NCBI GenBank assembly: GCA_039934475.1
Contig: JBDTMC010000205.1
Coordinates: 1-12,793 of the forward strand
Origin: JBDTMC01 sp039934475
GTDB lineage: Bacteria; Acidobacteriota; Terriglobia; Bryobacterales; Bryobacteraceae
Direction of reading: 5' to 3'
Length of the DNA stretch: 12,793 nucleotides
Part shown: positions 1 to 6,803 of the stretch, in pieces
Layout of the letters: each line of letters begins with the position of its first letter
How positions within the stretch are numbered: position 1 is the first letter of the stretch
The notes under the pieces: model-generated
Databases searched by the model: none
The model's input: the letters and a program-made list of their open reading frames with translations, nothing else
Told to the model about the DNA's origin: nothing
Position numbers and translations under genes: made by a program

Positions 1-1002
1 AACAACCAGCGCTTACCCGGCGCCGCCGCCCTCCAGCAAGCCGGTCTCGCCCCACTCACGCTGGGCGCGAAGGAAGGCCTCTCCCTCGTCAACGGAACCC
101 AACTCATGCTCGCCATCGGCTGCCTCGAACTCCACGCCGCCGAAACCCTCGCCGACACAGCCGACGCCATCTGCGCCCTCACCCTCGATGCCCTTCGAGG
201 CACCCCCCGCGCCTTCGATCCCCGCATCCACAACGCACGCCCTCAAACCGGACAGCAGTACAGCGCCGCCCGCCTCCGCCACTTCCTCGAAGGCAGCGAA
301 ATCCGCGAATCCCATCTCCACTGCCGCCGCGTGCAGGACGCCTACTCTCTCCGCTGCGCCCCCCAAGTTCACGGAGCCGTGCGCGACGCCCTCGCCGAAG
401 CCCGCCGCGTCTTCGAAATCGAACTCAACTCCGCCACCGACAACCCTCTCGTCTTCGATGACGAGATCCTCTCCGGAGGCAACTTTCACGGCGAACCCCT
501 CGCCTTCCAACTCGACTTCCTCGCCATCGCGCTCACCGCCCTCGCCGGCATCTCTGAGCGCCGCATTGATCGCCTCGTCAATCCCTACCTCAACGAATCC
601 CTCCCCGCCTTCCTCGCCGAAAACGCCGGTCTCGAAAGCGGTCTCATGATGCTCCAGGTCACCGCCGCGGCTCTGGTCGCCGAAAACCGTGTCCTCGCCA
701 CGCCCGCCTCGCCCGGTTCCATCACCACCAGCGGCAACAAAGAAGACTTCGTCAGCATGGGCGTCACCGCCGGTCTCAAGCTCCGCGAAGTGGTTCGCAA
801 CACGCGTGATGTTCTCGCCATCGAAGCCCTTACCGCCGCCCGTGGCATGGAGTTCCTCAGGCCTCTCAAGACCAGTCCGCCGCTCGAGACCATCCGTACG
901 CGCCTCCGCCCTCTGGTCGAAACTCCCGGCGACCGACCGTGGTCCGCCGCTATCGCCGAAACATCAAACTGGATCGCCAACGGCCTCTTCCGGTTATCCT
1001 AA
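1..1002 (+). CDS. hutH: Histidine ammonia-lyase (aromatic amino acid lyase), C-terminal part; 5' end outside window
   Basis: The frame is open from base 1 to the TAA at 1000-1002 and gives 333 residues of a family usually about 500 long. Family landmarks appear in order: KEGLSLVNGTQ (residues 24-34), QDAYSLRCAPQVHG, a TDNPLVF block, the RLVNPYLN...SGLMMLQVTAAALVAEN helix region, and NKEDFVSMG, equivalent to the QEDHVSM motif of histidine ammonia-lyases. Enzymes of this family deaminate histidine to trans-urocanate with an MIO cofactor formed from an Ala-Ser-Gly triad. That triad lies in the missing N-terminal part, so catalytic competence cannot be judged here. Phenylalanine and tyrosine lyases share the fold, so histidine specificity is the likeliest reading but is not proven. 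The next gene starts 6 bases after the stop, which suggests cotranscription. No hutU, hutI or hutG gene is visible in the window. Confidence 0.88.
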   Translation, partial: NNQRLPGAAALQQAGLAPLTLGAKEGLSLVNGTQLMLAIGCLELHAAETLADTADAICALTLDALRGTPRAFDPRIHNARPQTGQQYSAARLRHFLEGSEIRESHLHCRRVQDAYSLRCAPQVHGAVRDALAEARRVFEIELNSATDNPLVFDDEILSGGNFHGEPLAFQLDFLAIALTALAGISERRIDRLVNPYLNESLPAFLAENAGLESGLMMLQVTAAALVAENRVLATPASPGSITTSGNKEDFVSMGVTAGLKLREVVRNTRDVLAIEALTAARGMEFLRPLKTSPPLETIRTRLRPLVETPGDRPWSAAIAETSNWIANGLFRLS

Positions 1003-1008
1003 AGAGGT

Positions 1009-1536
1009 ATGCGTTCACAACTCCTCACGGTCCTCGTCATTGCTGCTGCCTCCATTGCCGTCGCTGAACAAGCCGGCGGGGTGAAGTGGACTGCGCCCGC
1101 GACCTGGAAAGCCCAGGCGCCCAAGCCGATGCGGGCGGCCACCTACAGCATCCCCGCTGCCGCTGGAGACAAAGACCCCGGCGAACTCGCCGTCTACTAC
1201 TTCGGGCCTGGTCAGGGCGGTGGAGTCGATGCCAACGTGAAGCGCTGGGTCGGCCAGTTCCAAACCGCTGATGGCAAGCCCGCTGCTGGTATGGAAAAGG
1301 TGGCCAAACGCACCATCGGCGGCTTCCCCGTCACCACCATTGACCTCGCCGGAACCTACACCGGTGGCGCCGGGCCTATGGCTACCGAAAAGATCGTCAA
1401 ATCCGGCTACCGGCTACTCGGAGCCATTGTCGAAGGCCCGCAGGGCGGCGTCTTCTTCAAGTTCACCGGTCCCGCCAAGACTGTCGCCGCTTCCCAGCCG
1501 GCCTTTGAGAAACTGCTCAACTCTGTGAGTAAGTAA
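1009..1536 (+). CDS. Exported protein of unknown function
   Basis: This encodes 175 residues. The N-terminus is a typical Sec signal peptide, with an Arg near the start, a hydrophobic stretch TVLVIAAASIAVA and a likely signal peptidase I site after Ala19 (AVA|EQ). No lipobox cysteine is present. The mature part is small and rich in Gly, Ala and Lys, with a W..P..W opening, an ATYSIP block and a YYFGPGQGGGVDANVKRW segment. I do not recognise a named family with confidence. The ATG at 1009 was kept because it opens the signal peptide. The purine run AAAGAGG at 1001-1007 is only one base from it, too close for a normal ribosome binding site, so translation may be coupled to the lyase gene ending at 1002. 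The protein is likely periplasmic, with unknown role. Confidence 0.75.
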   Translation: MRSQLLTVLVIAAASIAVAEQAGGVKWTAPATWKAQAPKPMRAATYSIPAAAGDKDPGELAVYYFGPGQGGGVDANVKRWVGQFQTADGKPAAGMEKVAKRTIGGFPVTTIDLAGTYTGGAGPMATEKIVKSGYRLLGAIVEGPQGGVFFKFTGPAKTVAASQPAFEKLLNSVSK

Positions 1537-1537
1537 C

Positions 1538-1885
1538 TTGGCCGCCACCGTATACGATTACTTTCAGCAGGCTCTGCGCCGGCCACCAAGCACCGTTGTG
1601 GCTGGCCCCACCGTGCGTGATGCGGAGGATAACCTCGCCGTCTTCCACGTGACCCTAAAAAACGGCCGCATCGCCGGAGCCACCTTCCGCGCCACCACGT
1701 GCGTCACGCTGCTCGCCCTCTGTGAGCATCTGTGTCAAATTGCTCCTGGGCTCACTACCGCGGAAGCCGAGGCCTTAAACAGCACCAGCCTCCTCGCCCT
1801 TCATCCCGAAATTCCACCGGCCCGTCGCAATCGCGCCGAACTCGCCGTTCGCGCATTCCATCAAGCTCTAAAAGGAATCCAATGA
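1538..1885 (+). CDS. Degenerate IscU/NifU N-terminal-like protein
   Basis: This encodes 115 residues and starts at a TTG one base after the previous stop. By eye it follows the IscU/NifU scaffold fold: residues 33-66 (strand pattern, then GRIAGATFRATTC) match the scaffold segment ending in the central Gly-Cys, and PPARRNRAELAVRAFHQAL (93-111) matches the closing PPVKIHCSxLAEDAI helix. IscU binds Fe-S clusters through three cysteines. Here only the central one (Cys55) is kept. The first position reads PTVRD instead of PACGD, and the third reads RRNRA instead of KIHCS. Two other cysteines, Cys62 and Cys66, form a CxxxC on the helix after Cys55. Classical scaffold function is therefore doubtful; it may be a sulfur-carrier partner. 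The stop overlaps the ATG of the DsrE-family gene (ATGA at 1882-1885), so the two are likely made together. Confidence 0.6.
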   Translation: MAATVYDYFQQALRRPPSTVVAGPTVRDAEDNLAVFHVTLKNGRIAGATFRATTCVTLLALCEHLCQIAPGLTTAEAEALNSTSLLALHPEIPPARRNRAELAVRAFHQALKGIQ

Positions 1886-2220
1886 AAGTCGCCTACATCT
1901 TTTCCACCCAAGGCCACAGCGTTTCTTACAAACTGGGCCGCATGATTCTCCCGCAGTTAGAAGAAGGCCGCCATGGCGTCGAAGTCGCCGGCATGTTCTT
2001 CTTCGAAGACAACTGCTATGTCCTCACCAAGGGCAATCCCATCGGCGAACGCCTCGCCGCCGTCGCCAAAAAAACCGGCATGCTCCTCATGGGCTGCGAT
2101 CAGTGCTGCTATGAGCGTGAGATCGCCGACAAGCTCATCGACGGAGTGCCCATCGGCTGCTTCCCCGATCTCTACAAGGCCCTCTCTGGTAACATGCCCG
2201 ATCAGGTAATCACTCTCTAA
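1882..2220 (+). CDS. DsrE-family protein with a CxxCC motif
   Basis: This encodes 112 residues. The start at 1882 was chosen because AAAGGA at 1871-1876 is a good ribosome binding site 5 bases upstream and the ATG overlaps the previous stop. DsrE/TusD-like proteins are small alpha/beta proteins that relay persulfide sulfur on cysteines or bind small ligands. The start MKVAYIFSTQGHSVSYKLGR, the GVEVAGMFFFEDNCYVL strand-loop, GNPIGERLAAVAKKTGMLLM and the end PDLYKALSGNMPDQVITL fit that fold. Cysteines are Cys45, Cys72, Cys75, Cys76 and Cys93; the GCDQCC cluster (71-76) is the likely functional site. It may belong to the DsrE-related group that some annotation schemes call SaoD, but this is from memory and uncertain. 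Pairing with an IscU-like gene points to sulfur or metal chemistry rather than a role in the lyase pathway. Confidence 0.75.
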   Translation: MKVAYIFSTQGHSVSYKLGRMILPQLEEGRHGVEVAGMFFFEDNCYVLTKGNPIGERLAAVAKKTGMLLMGCDQCCYEREIADKLIDGVPIGCFPDLYKALSGNMPDQVITL

Positions 2221-2226
2221 TTCGCC

Positions 2227-3087
2227 ATGGAACCGAAGCTCCCTATCGCCGCCATTACCGATGAATTCTCGCCCGATCTCGCCATCGCCCTCGACGCGAT
2301 GGCGAAGATCGGAATGACCGGAGCCGAACTCCGCGTCGTCTGGGGCAAGAACATCATGGACCTGACTGAGGACGAGTTGTCTCGCGCCCGCGACTTACTC
2401 GCCTCACATAACATCAAAGTCATCTCCATAGCCAGCCCCATCCTCAAGTGCGTCCTGCCCAACGCTCCGGAAGTCGACACCCGCTTCCAGCAGGACATCT
2501 TCAACTCCCGCCACACGTTTGAAGACCAACCGCGCCTTATCGCCCACGCCCTCAAACTGGCGGATTACTTCCAAGCCCCCATCGTCCGCGTCTTCACCTA
2601 CTGGCGCACCATCGATCCGCCGGCTTGTACCGATGCCATTCTCAAAGCGCTCGACGGCCTCGCCCACCAGGCCGCTCCGCAAAACGTGATCATTGGTCTT
2701 GAAAACGAGCACGCTTGCAACCTCGGCACTGCCGCCGAAACCGCCCCCATCCTCCGCGCCCTCGACCATCCCAATTTGAAACTGGTCTGGGACCCCGCCA
2801 ACGCCCTCGTTGCCGGCGAAGAACCCTTCCCCACCGGCTACAACCTCCTCCCCGCCAACCGCATCGGCCACGTTCACGCCAAGGACTGTCACATGGATGG
2901 TCACAAGCCCGTGTGGGGCCCCCTCGGCACCCGCCACGTCGATTGGAAAGGCCAAATCGCCGCCCTCCGCAACGACGGCTACACCGGCTACCTCAGCCTG
3001 GAAACCCATTGGCCCGGCCCCGCCGGTGACAAATTCCAAGCCAGCACCATATGCGGCTGGAACCTCCGCGGCCTCGCCGCGGCATAG
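2227..3087 (+). CDS. Sugar phosphate isomerase/epimerase family TIM-barrel protein
   Basis: This encodes 286 residues, the usual length for the xylose-isomerase-like TIM-barrel family (AP endonuclease family 2 fold). These enzymes act on sugars, inositols or related carbonyl compounds through a divalent metal. The expected ligands are visible on successive strands: Glu159 in GLENEH, Asp189 in LVWDPAN, His215/His217 in IGHVHAKD and Glu259 in LSLETHW. His161 and Lys219 sit in conserved neighbouring positions. No signal peptide is present, so it is probably cytoplasmic. The start lies 6 bases after the DsrE stop with only a weak upstream purine run; the N-terminus PIAAITDEFSP is a normal first beta strand, which supports this ATG. 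Substrate cannot be read from sequence. The metal-site reading is firm; the reaction is open. Confidence 0.85.
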   Translation: MEPKLPIAAITDEFSPDLAIALDAMAKIGMTGAELRVVWGKNIMDLTEDELSRARDLLASHNIKVISIASPILKCVLPNAPEVDTRFQQDIFNSRHTFEDQPRLIAHALKLADYFQAPIVRVFTYWRTIDPPACTDAILKALDGLAHQAAPQNVIIGLENEHACNLGTAAETAPILRALDHPNLKLVWDPANALVAGEEPFPTGYNLLPANRIGHVHAKDCHMDGHKPVWGPLGTRHVDWKGQIAALRNDGYTGYLSLETHWPGPAGDKFQASTICGWNLRGLAAA

Positions 3088-3149
3088 CGACATGCGGCCT
3101 GAGGCAACTTGATCCCGTGACCGTAGCAACTGCTAACCGAGCCGCGATT

Positions 3150-3195
3150 GTCAGGGAGCGCACGAACTGCACGGTCTGCAACGCCCATCCCTGAC
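3150..3195. repeat. Imperfect inverted repeat in the intergenic gap
   Basis: GTCAGGGA at 3150-3157 is matched exactly by TCCCTGAC at 3188-3195. GCG at 3158-3160 can continue the stem with CGC at 3182-3184 if CCA at 3185-3187 is bulged, giving up to 11 pairs around a 21-base loop. It lies between the isomerase stop and the next gene. No T-run follows on either strand, so a canonical intrinsic terminator is unlikely. It could be a factor-dependent end, an operator or chance. Confidence 0.35.
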
Positions 3196-3260
3196 CATCC
3201 CCGCGCCTGCCCCATCTGCTACCCTCGTGATTGTCTGGGAAATACCATCGCGGATTTACT

Positions 3261-4520
3261 ATGAAACAAACCGTCCTGCTCCTTCTTGCCTCTGCAGCCG
3301 TCCTCCCGTCCAGCGCCCTGGCTGTCACGGCCACGTACGCCACCAGTAATCAAACCGTTGTCCTCACCGGCCTCGGCGGCTCGGCGGGTGTAGGCAAGAG
3401 CCGTGTCACCTGGGGAACCTGCGCGTTCGACGGTTCCAACACCACGTGCACCTTCACTGCCCCCTACACCGGCGTCGGCGGCGGCGGAACCCTATCGGCC
3501 GTGCTTACCTACAGTGGAAACGGCGAATCTCCCCTCACCGCAACTTCCATCAGTCCTGGTAACAATCAGATATTTTTTGGCTTAACTTCCGGCACTTTCG
3601 TAGTCAGTCTGGCCGAGAGCACTGGGGCGAACGTCACGTTTCTCTCCCAGAACATCTACTTCGATTACATCGTCCCCACCTGCACCGGAGTCACTACCTG
3701 TGCCGTCGGGCAAGTCGGCCTCACTCCAGGCGCAACTATCACCGGTCTCGTTAGCGGCTTCTTCGACGCCACGCCCGCCATTCAGAGCGTCATTAGCGCC
3801 AGTAACTACGGTGGCTTCTCCGATGTCGCCCCCGCTACCTGGATGGAGATCTACGGCACCAATCTCGCCAATGTCCTTGCCCAGACCTGGGGCCACGATG
3901 ACTTCAATGGCAACGCTGCCCCCATTTCACTCGCAGGCACCGCCGTCACCATTGGCGGCCAGTCCGCCTTCATCTATTACGTCAGTCCCGGACAGATCAA
4001 CGCCCAGGTGCCGTCCAATATCGCTGCTGGTCCGCAACCCGTCGTCGTCACGTCGCCCGGCGGCACCAGCGTAGCCAGCACCGTCACCGTGAAAGCAACG
4101 GAACCCGGGCTGCTTGCTCCGGCTTCGTTCAAACTTCCTGCCGGACAATACGTAACCGCTCTCTTCTCCGACAACGTGACGTTCGTTCTACCCCCCGGCT
4201 CTATCAATGGCGTGTCCTCGGCCCGCGCCAAGCCTGACGACGTCATCATCCTTTACGGAGTAGGCTTCGGCACGGTCACCCCTGACAGCCCAGCGGGCCA
4301 GATCGTGACCCAAGCCAACCAGCTCTCGGCAAAATTCGAAGCCTCCTTCGCAGGAACAGCGGCGAAGGTGAATTTCTCCGGCTTAACCGGGGGGTATTTG
4401 GGACTCTATCAGTTTAACGTCGTCGTGCCGCACGTCGCCGCCAGCGACGCCGTTCCGTTTACGTTCTCCCTCGGTGGAGAAGCTGGCAAGCAAACCCTCA
4501 TCATCGCGATATCGAATTGA
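3261..4520 (+). CDS. Secreted protein with TIGR03437-type Solibacter C-terminal domain
   Basis: This encodes 419 residues. The ATG at 3261 was preferred over an in-frame TTG 30 bases upstream because it directly opens a good signal peptide (MKQTVLLLLASAAVLPSSALA, likely cleavage after Ala21). Residues about 22-175 form a beta-rich, low-lysine N-terminal region with a few cysteines (TWGTCAFDGSNTTCTF; PTCTGVTTCAVGQ) that may form disulfides. The C-terminal half opens with ISASNYGGFSDVAPATWMEI and includes YGTNLA, FIYYVSPGQINAQVPSN, a VTSPGGTS turn, ILYGVGFGTVTPDSPAG and a closing YQFNVVVPHV strand. That is the pattern of the domain found in many exported proteins of Solibacter relatives. Its function is unknown; a surface or extracellular beta-sandwich role is inferred. 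It stands alone after a 173-base gap and converges on the minus-strand genes. Confidence 0.82.
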   Translation: MKQTVLLLLASAAVLPSSALAVTATYATSNQTVVLTGLGGSAGVGKSRVTWGTCAFDGSNTTCTFTAPYTGVGGGGTLSAVLTYSGNGESPLTATSISPGNNQIFFGLTSGTFVVSLAESTGANVTFLSQNIYFDYIVPTCTGVTTCAVGQVGLTPGATITGLVSGFFDATPAIQSVISASNYGGFSDVAPATWMEIYGTNLANVLAQTWGHDDFNGNAAPISLAGTAVTIGGQSAFIYYVSPGQINAQVPSNIAAGPQPVVVTSPGGTSVASTVTVKATEPGLLAPASFKLPAGQYVTALFSDNVTFVLPPGSINGVSSARAKPDDVIILYGVGFGTVTPDSPAGQIVTQANQLSAKFEASFAGTAAKVNFSGLTGGYLGLYQFNVVVPHVAASDAVPFTFSLGGEAGKQTLIIAISN

Positions 4521-4525
4521 CAGCG

Positions 4526-4547
4526 GGAGCCGGACTACTCCGGCTTC
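4526..4547. terminator. Bidirectional hairpin between convergent genes
   Basis: AGCCGGA (4528-4534) pairs perfectly with TCCGGCT (4539-4545) around the loop CTAC, and a G.T plus a G-C pair extend the stem to 9. It starts 6 bases after the stop of the TIGR03437 gene and contains the TAG stop of the minus-strand gene in its loop, the classic position for a shared transcription end. Neither side carries a T-tract, so it would be a non-canonical or Rho-assisted terminator. Confidence 0.5.
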
Positions 4548-4906
4548 ACTGAGTCTAGCTTGCGCTCTTTGCCATCGGGCATCAGCACATACGTAAAGCC
4601 GCGGGACGAAAACACCTTGATCTCGTCCCCCTGCTTCACACCTTCCAGAGACTTCTTTTCCGCCACTCCGGCGTATTTCTTATCACCTGCCTGAAACGTA
4701 TAGGTCCAGGTCTTCTTCGTGTGCTTCTCACTGCCCGTGGCCAGCGGTTGGCCGCTTTGACCCGATGGCGCGGAACTCCGGTACAGTTGGTCTTCCTGTT
4801 CCGTCTCCGTTACATCCACTTTGACGACTTTCGCATCTTGCCATGCTCGGTCTTTAGCGGGCGCGAGCAGGCAACAGAAAACAGACAGTACCAGTAAGAG
4901 TCTCAT
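4535..4906 (-). CDS. Small exported protein of unknown function
   Basis: This encodes 123 residues. The N-terminus MRLLLVLSVFCCLLAPA is a signal peptide, probably cut after Ala17; the Cys-Cys pair at 11-12 does not sit in a convincing lipobox. The mature protein is hydrophilic and rich in Lys, Glu and Ser. It has a TWTYTFQAGDKKYAGVAEKKS strand pair and a VKQGDEIKVFSSRGFTYVLMPDGKE segment that suggests a small beta-barrel. It starts 20 bases after the lipoprotein gene on the same strand with no strong ribosome binding site, so it is probably cotranscribed with it. I do not recognise the family. Confidence 0.7.
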   Translation of the reverse strand: MRLLLVLSVFCCLLAPAKDRAWQDAKVVKVDVTETEQEDQLYRSSAPSGQSGQPLATGSEKHTKKTWTYTFQAGDKKYAGVAEKKSLEGVKQGDEIKVFSSRGFTYVLMPDGKERKLDSVKPE

Positions 4907-4926
4907 TGCGGCAGTTTATCACGCCT

Positions 4927-5850
4927 CTACTGCGCTGCTCTCACGCGCAGCGGTTTGTCCAGGCTGAATGTCAATACCGACTCCGCTGGCACTTTGATCG
5001 ACCCGCCCTTTGTCAGCACTTCCGTCAGCACACCAGCGCCTGCGCCCGCTCCGGCCCCGATCGCAGCGCCCTTGCCGCCGCCCGCAATCGCGCCGATGAT
5101 CGCCCCCAACGCGGCGCCGCCGCCGCCATATTTGGCCGTGCGCTTGTTCACGCCCACTCCAGACTTCCCCTTCTGGCTGATGTCGGCGGCGTCAATTGAG
5201 TACTCTCTGCCCCCGATGATCACTGATTGCCAGTCCAACACTAGATCCGAAGAGCCACGAAAGCGCCCGCCCTTCGAAGCGGATTTGATCACAATGCGAG
5301 CTCCCGACCCTCTCGGAATCACGACGTCACCGTTCGAGTCTCTTGCATCGCGCGTCACTTCGGCATCAAAGGTCTGTCCTTCCGATGCTGTTCCGGAATT
5401 GATCGCCTCGTTCGTTCGCACGGAGACGTCGCTGCCCGCCGGCAACTCGTAGGTCCGCGTCGTCATAACGGGCGGTGGAGGAGCGGTCGGAGGCAGTGGG
5501 CTCTCGTTGCTGGCAGGCTGGCTGGGCTGATCCGTCGCCGGCTGCTTCGGCCGCGACGCCAGTTCTGTCTTTCGGCTCTCCCCGTATTGCACTGACTTCA
5601 CTTGAGTCAAGGGAATCTTTCGTTCGATACCGTCGTCCCCCGCCACCGTCATGTCTGTCTGCGTGCTCGCCACAATTGTGCCCGGCACCTTGCTGCCATC
5701 GTTCAGATGAACCACCGCATGCGGCCCACTGGCCGGAGTCGCCGCGACCGGCGTTTCCGTCGCCGGTTGCGGCGTTTCTGCCACATCCTTCTTCGCGCAA
5801 GAAGAGAGCATTGCCGCTGCTAAAACTACAGATACGATTGCCAGTCTCAT
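4927..5850 (-). CDS. Lipoprotein with proline-rich linker and glycine-zipper segment
   Basis: This encodes 307 residues. The ATG at 5850 was chosen because GGAGG (5859-5863) lies 8 bases upstream and the product opens with a lipoprotein signal peptide, with lipobox LSSC and the lipidated cysteine at 18. The frame stays open upstream to 6039, but that extension only shadows the Fe-S subunit gene. Order of parts: residues 44-90 form a small beta-barrel-like unit (HLNDGSKVPGTIV...IPLTQVKSVQYG); 100-130 is a Pro/Ser/Gln linker ending PPPPV; 134-225 is a beta-rich domain; 241-274 is a glycine-zipper stretch (GGGGAALGAIIGAIAGGGKG and on) able to enter or span a membrane; then a short C-terminal beta segment. 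With Ala and Lys after the lipidated Cys, outer-membrane retention is plausible. It begins only 44 bases after the formate dehydrogenase operon on the same strand, but the function looks unrelated. Confidence 0.75.
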   Translation of the reverse strand: MRLAIVSVVLAAAMLSSCAKKDVAETPQPATETPVAATPASGPHAVVHLNDGSKVPGTIVASTQTDMTVAGDDGIERKIPLTQVKSVQYGESRKTELASRPKQPATDQPSQPASNESPLPPTAPPPPVMTTRTYELPAGSDVSVRTNEAINSGTASEGQTFDAEVTRDARDSNGDVVIPRGSGARIVIKSASKGGRFRGSSDLVLDWQSVIIGGREYSIDAADISQKGKSGVGVNKRTAKYGGGGAALGAIIGAIAGGGKGAAIGAGAGAGAGVLTEVLTKGGSIKVPAESVLTFSLDKPLRVRAAQ

Positions 5851-5858
5851 GGATTTTT

Positions 5859-5863
5859 CCTCC
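5859..5863 (-). promoter_or_regulatory. Ribosome binding site deciding the lipoprotein start
   Basis: On the minus strand GGAGG followed by 8 bases precedes the ATG at 5850. This places the start at the lipoprotein signal peptide rather than at the upstream end of the open frame. Confidence 0.75.
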
Positions 5864-5894
5864 CCGGATTCTCGCACCCGGCCTATCCCTAAGT

Positions 5895-6803
5895 TTAAAC
5901 CTTCGTCTCTACATACTGATAGCCAAAGCGGCCCTTGATGCACAGGTTCCCGCCTGTCACCGCATTGTCCAACGGCGACGTCACCCGGTACACCCGGTTG
6001 TCCTGTTGGTGCAGAGTTACCGTACACCCTACGCCGCAATAAGCGCAGATCGTGTCCGTCTGCGTTTGCTTTGCTTCATCGAAACGCCCGGAGGCGCGCA
6101 GGTCATGCTCCGCTTTAGGCATCAGCGCGCCCGTCGGACAGACCGCGATGCAATTGCCGCAATAGACGCACGCCGAATCTGGTAGTTCTACATCGAACTC
6201 GGTCGAAATATGAGCCTCAAACCCCCGGCCCGATACCGCGATGGCGAACGTATTCTGAGCCTCAACGCCGCACGCCTGCACGCACTTGTAGCAAAGGATG
6301 CACTTGCTGTAATCGCGCATATAAAGATCGTTGTCGATCTTCGCCGGCTGCGCTACGGTAGCCGCGCTCTCGCCAAACCGCTCCGGCCGTGCCTCGTACT
6401 CCACCATATACTTCTGCAGCTCAGGCGCCGTGCTCACATCCACAGACGAGGCCAGGAACTCCAACACCAGACGGCGGCTCAGCTTCACCCGCTCCGAATG
6501 CGTTTGAATCACCATCCCCATCTCCACCTTGCGGGAACAAGCCGGCACCAGCGTCCGTGCGCCTTCCAATTCCACCACGCAGATCCGGCATACGTTCACC
6601 GGTGTCAACGTTTCCAGAAAGCACAGCGTGGGAATATCGATCCCCATCTCACGGCATGCTTCCAAAATCGTCGTGCCCCCGGCCACTACCGTCGTCCGGC
6701 CATTGATTGTGGCGTTAATATCCCTCACCTTGGTGCGATCAGGCATCGGCGGCAAAGGCCCGCGCGGGATGGGCACCAGTTGATCGGGCTTGTCGAGGTT
6801 CAT
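5895..6803 (-). CDS. Formate dehydrogenase iron-sulfur subunit carrying the [4Fe-4S] domain normally at the FdhA N-terminus
   Basis: This encodes 302 residues and matches the N-terminal third of long NAD-linked formate dehydrogenase alpha subunits. Visible clusters, in order: a [2Fe-2S] ferredoxin domain (about 28-105; Cys61, Cys72, Cys75, Cys89); two ferredoxin-type [4Fe-4S] motifs (Cys168/171/174/178 and Cys212/215/218/222, the last in CIAVCPTG); and a molybdopterin-oxidoreductase [4Fe-4S] domain (Cys253/256/260 in CAYCGVGC, Cys288 in CIKG with Lys290, the residue that usually bridges cluster and pterin). The protein stops just after GRFGYQYVETKV, where the fused enzymes continue into the catalytic domain, here a separate gene. 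The His-Cys cluster motif expected near residues 118-130 is absent. AGGAGGAG (6811-6818) is a strong ribosome binding site, and the ATG overlaps the upstream stop (ATGA, 6800-6803). It should wire the Mo/W site to the NuoEF-type subunit in the cytoplasm. Confidence 0.9.
   Translation of the reverse strand: MNLDKPDQLVPIPRGPLPPMPDRTKVRDINATINGRTTVVAGGTTILEACREMGIDIPTLCFLETLTPVNVCRICVVELEGARTLVPACSRKVEMGMVIQTHSERVKLSRRLVLEFLASSVDVSTAPELQKYMVEYEARPERFGESAATVAQPAKIDNDLYMRDYSKCILCYKCVQACGVEAQNTFAIAVSGRGFEAHISTEFDVELPDSACVYCGNCIAVCPTGALMPKAEHDLRASGRFDEAKQTQTDTICAYCGVGCTVTLHQQDNRVYRVTSPLDNAVTGGNLCIKGRFGYQYVETKV

Noticed and set aside
1..105. Ammonia-lyase as an N-terminally truncated pseudogene
   Set aside because: The frame is open to base 1 and homologous sequence continues to the edge, so the missing MIO region is outside the window rather than lost.
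1732..1881. Longer start for the DsrE-family gene at 1732
   Set aside because: The extension overlaps the IscU-like gene and is a low-complexity Ser/Arg shadow. The ATG at 1882 has a good ribosome binding site and matches family N-termini.
3231..3260. TTG start 30 bases upstream of the TIGR03437 gene
   Set aside because: It would add SGKYHRGFT and similar polar residues before a clean signal peptide; the ATG at 3261 is the natural start.
5851..5894. Intrinsic terminator after the Fe-S subunit gene
   Set aside because: Only a 4-pair CCGG stem with a 10-base loop is possible and no U-run follows it.
5851..6039. Longer start for the lipoprotein at 6039
   Set aside because: The extra 63 residues shadow the Fe-S subunit gene. 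The GGAGG site and the lipobox signal peptide place the start at 5850.
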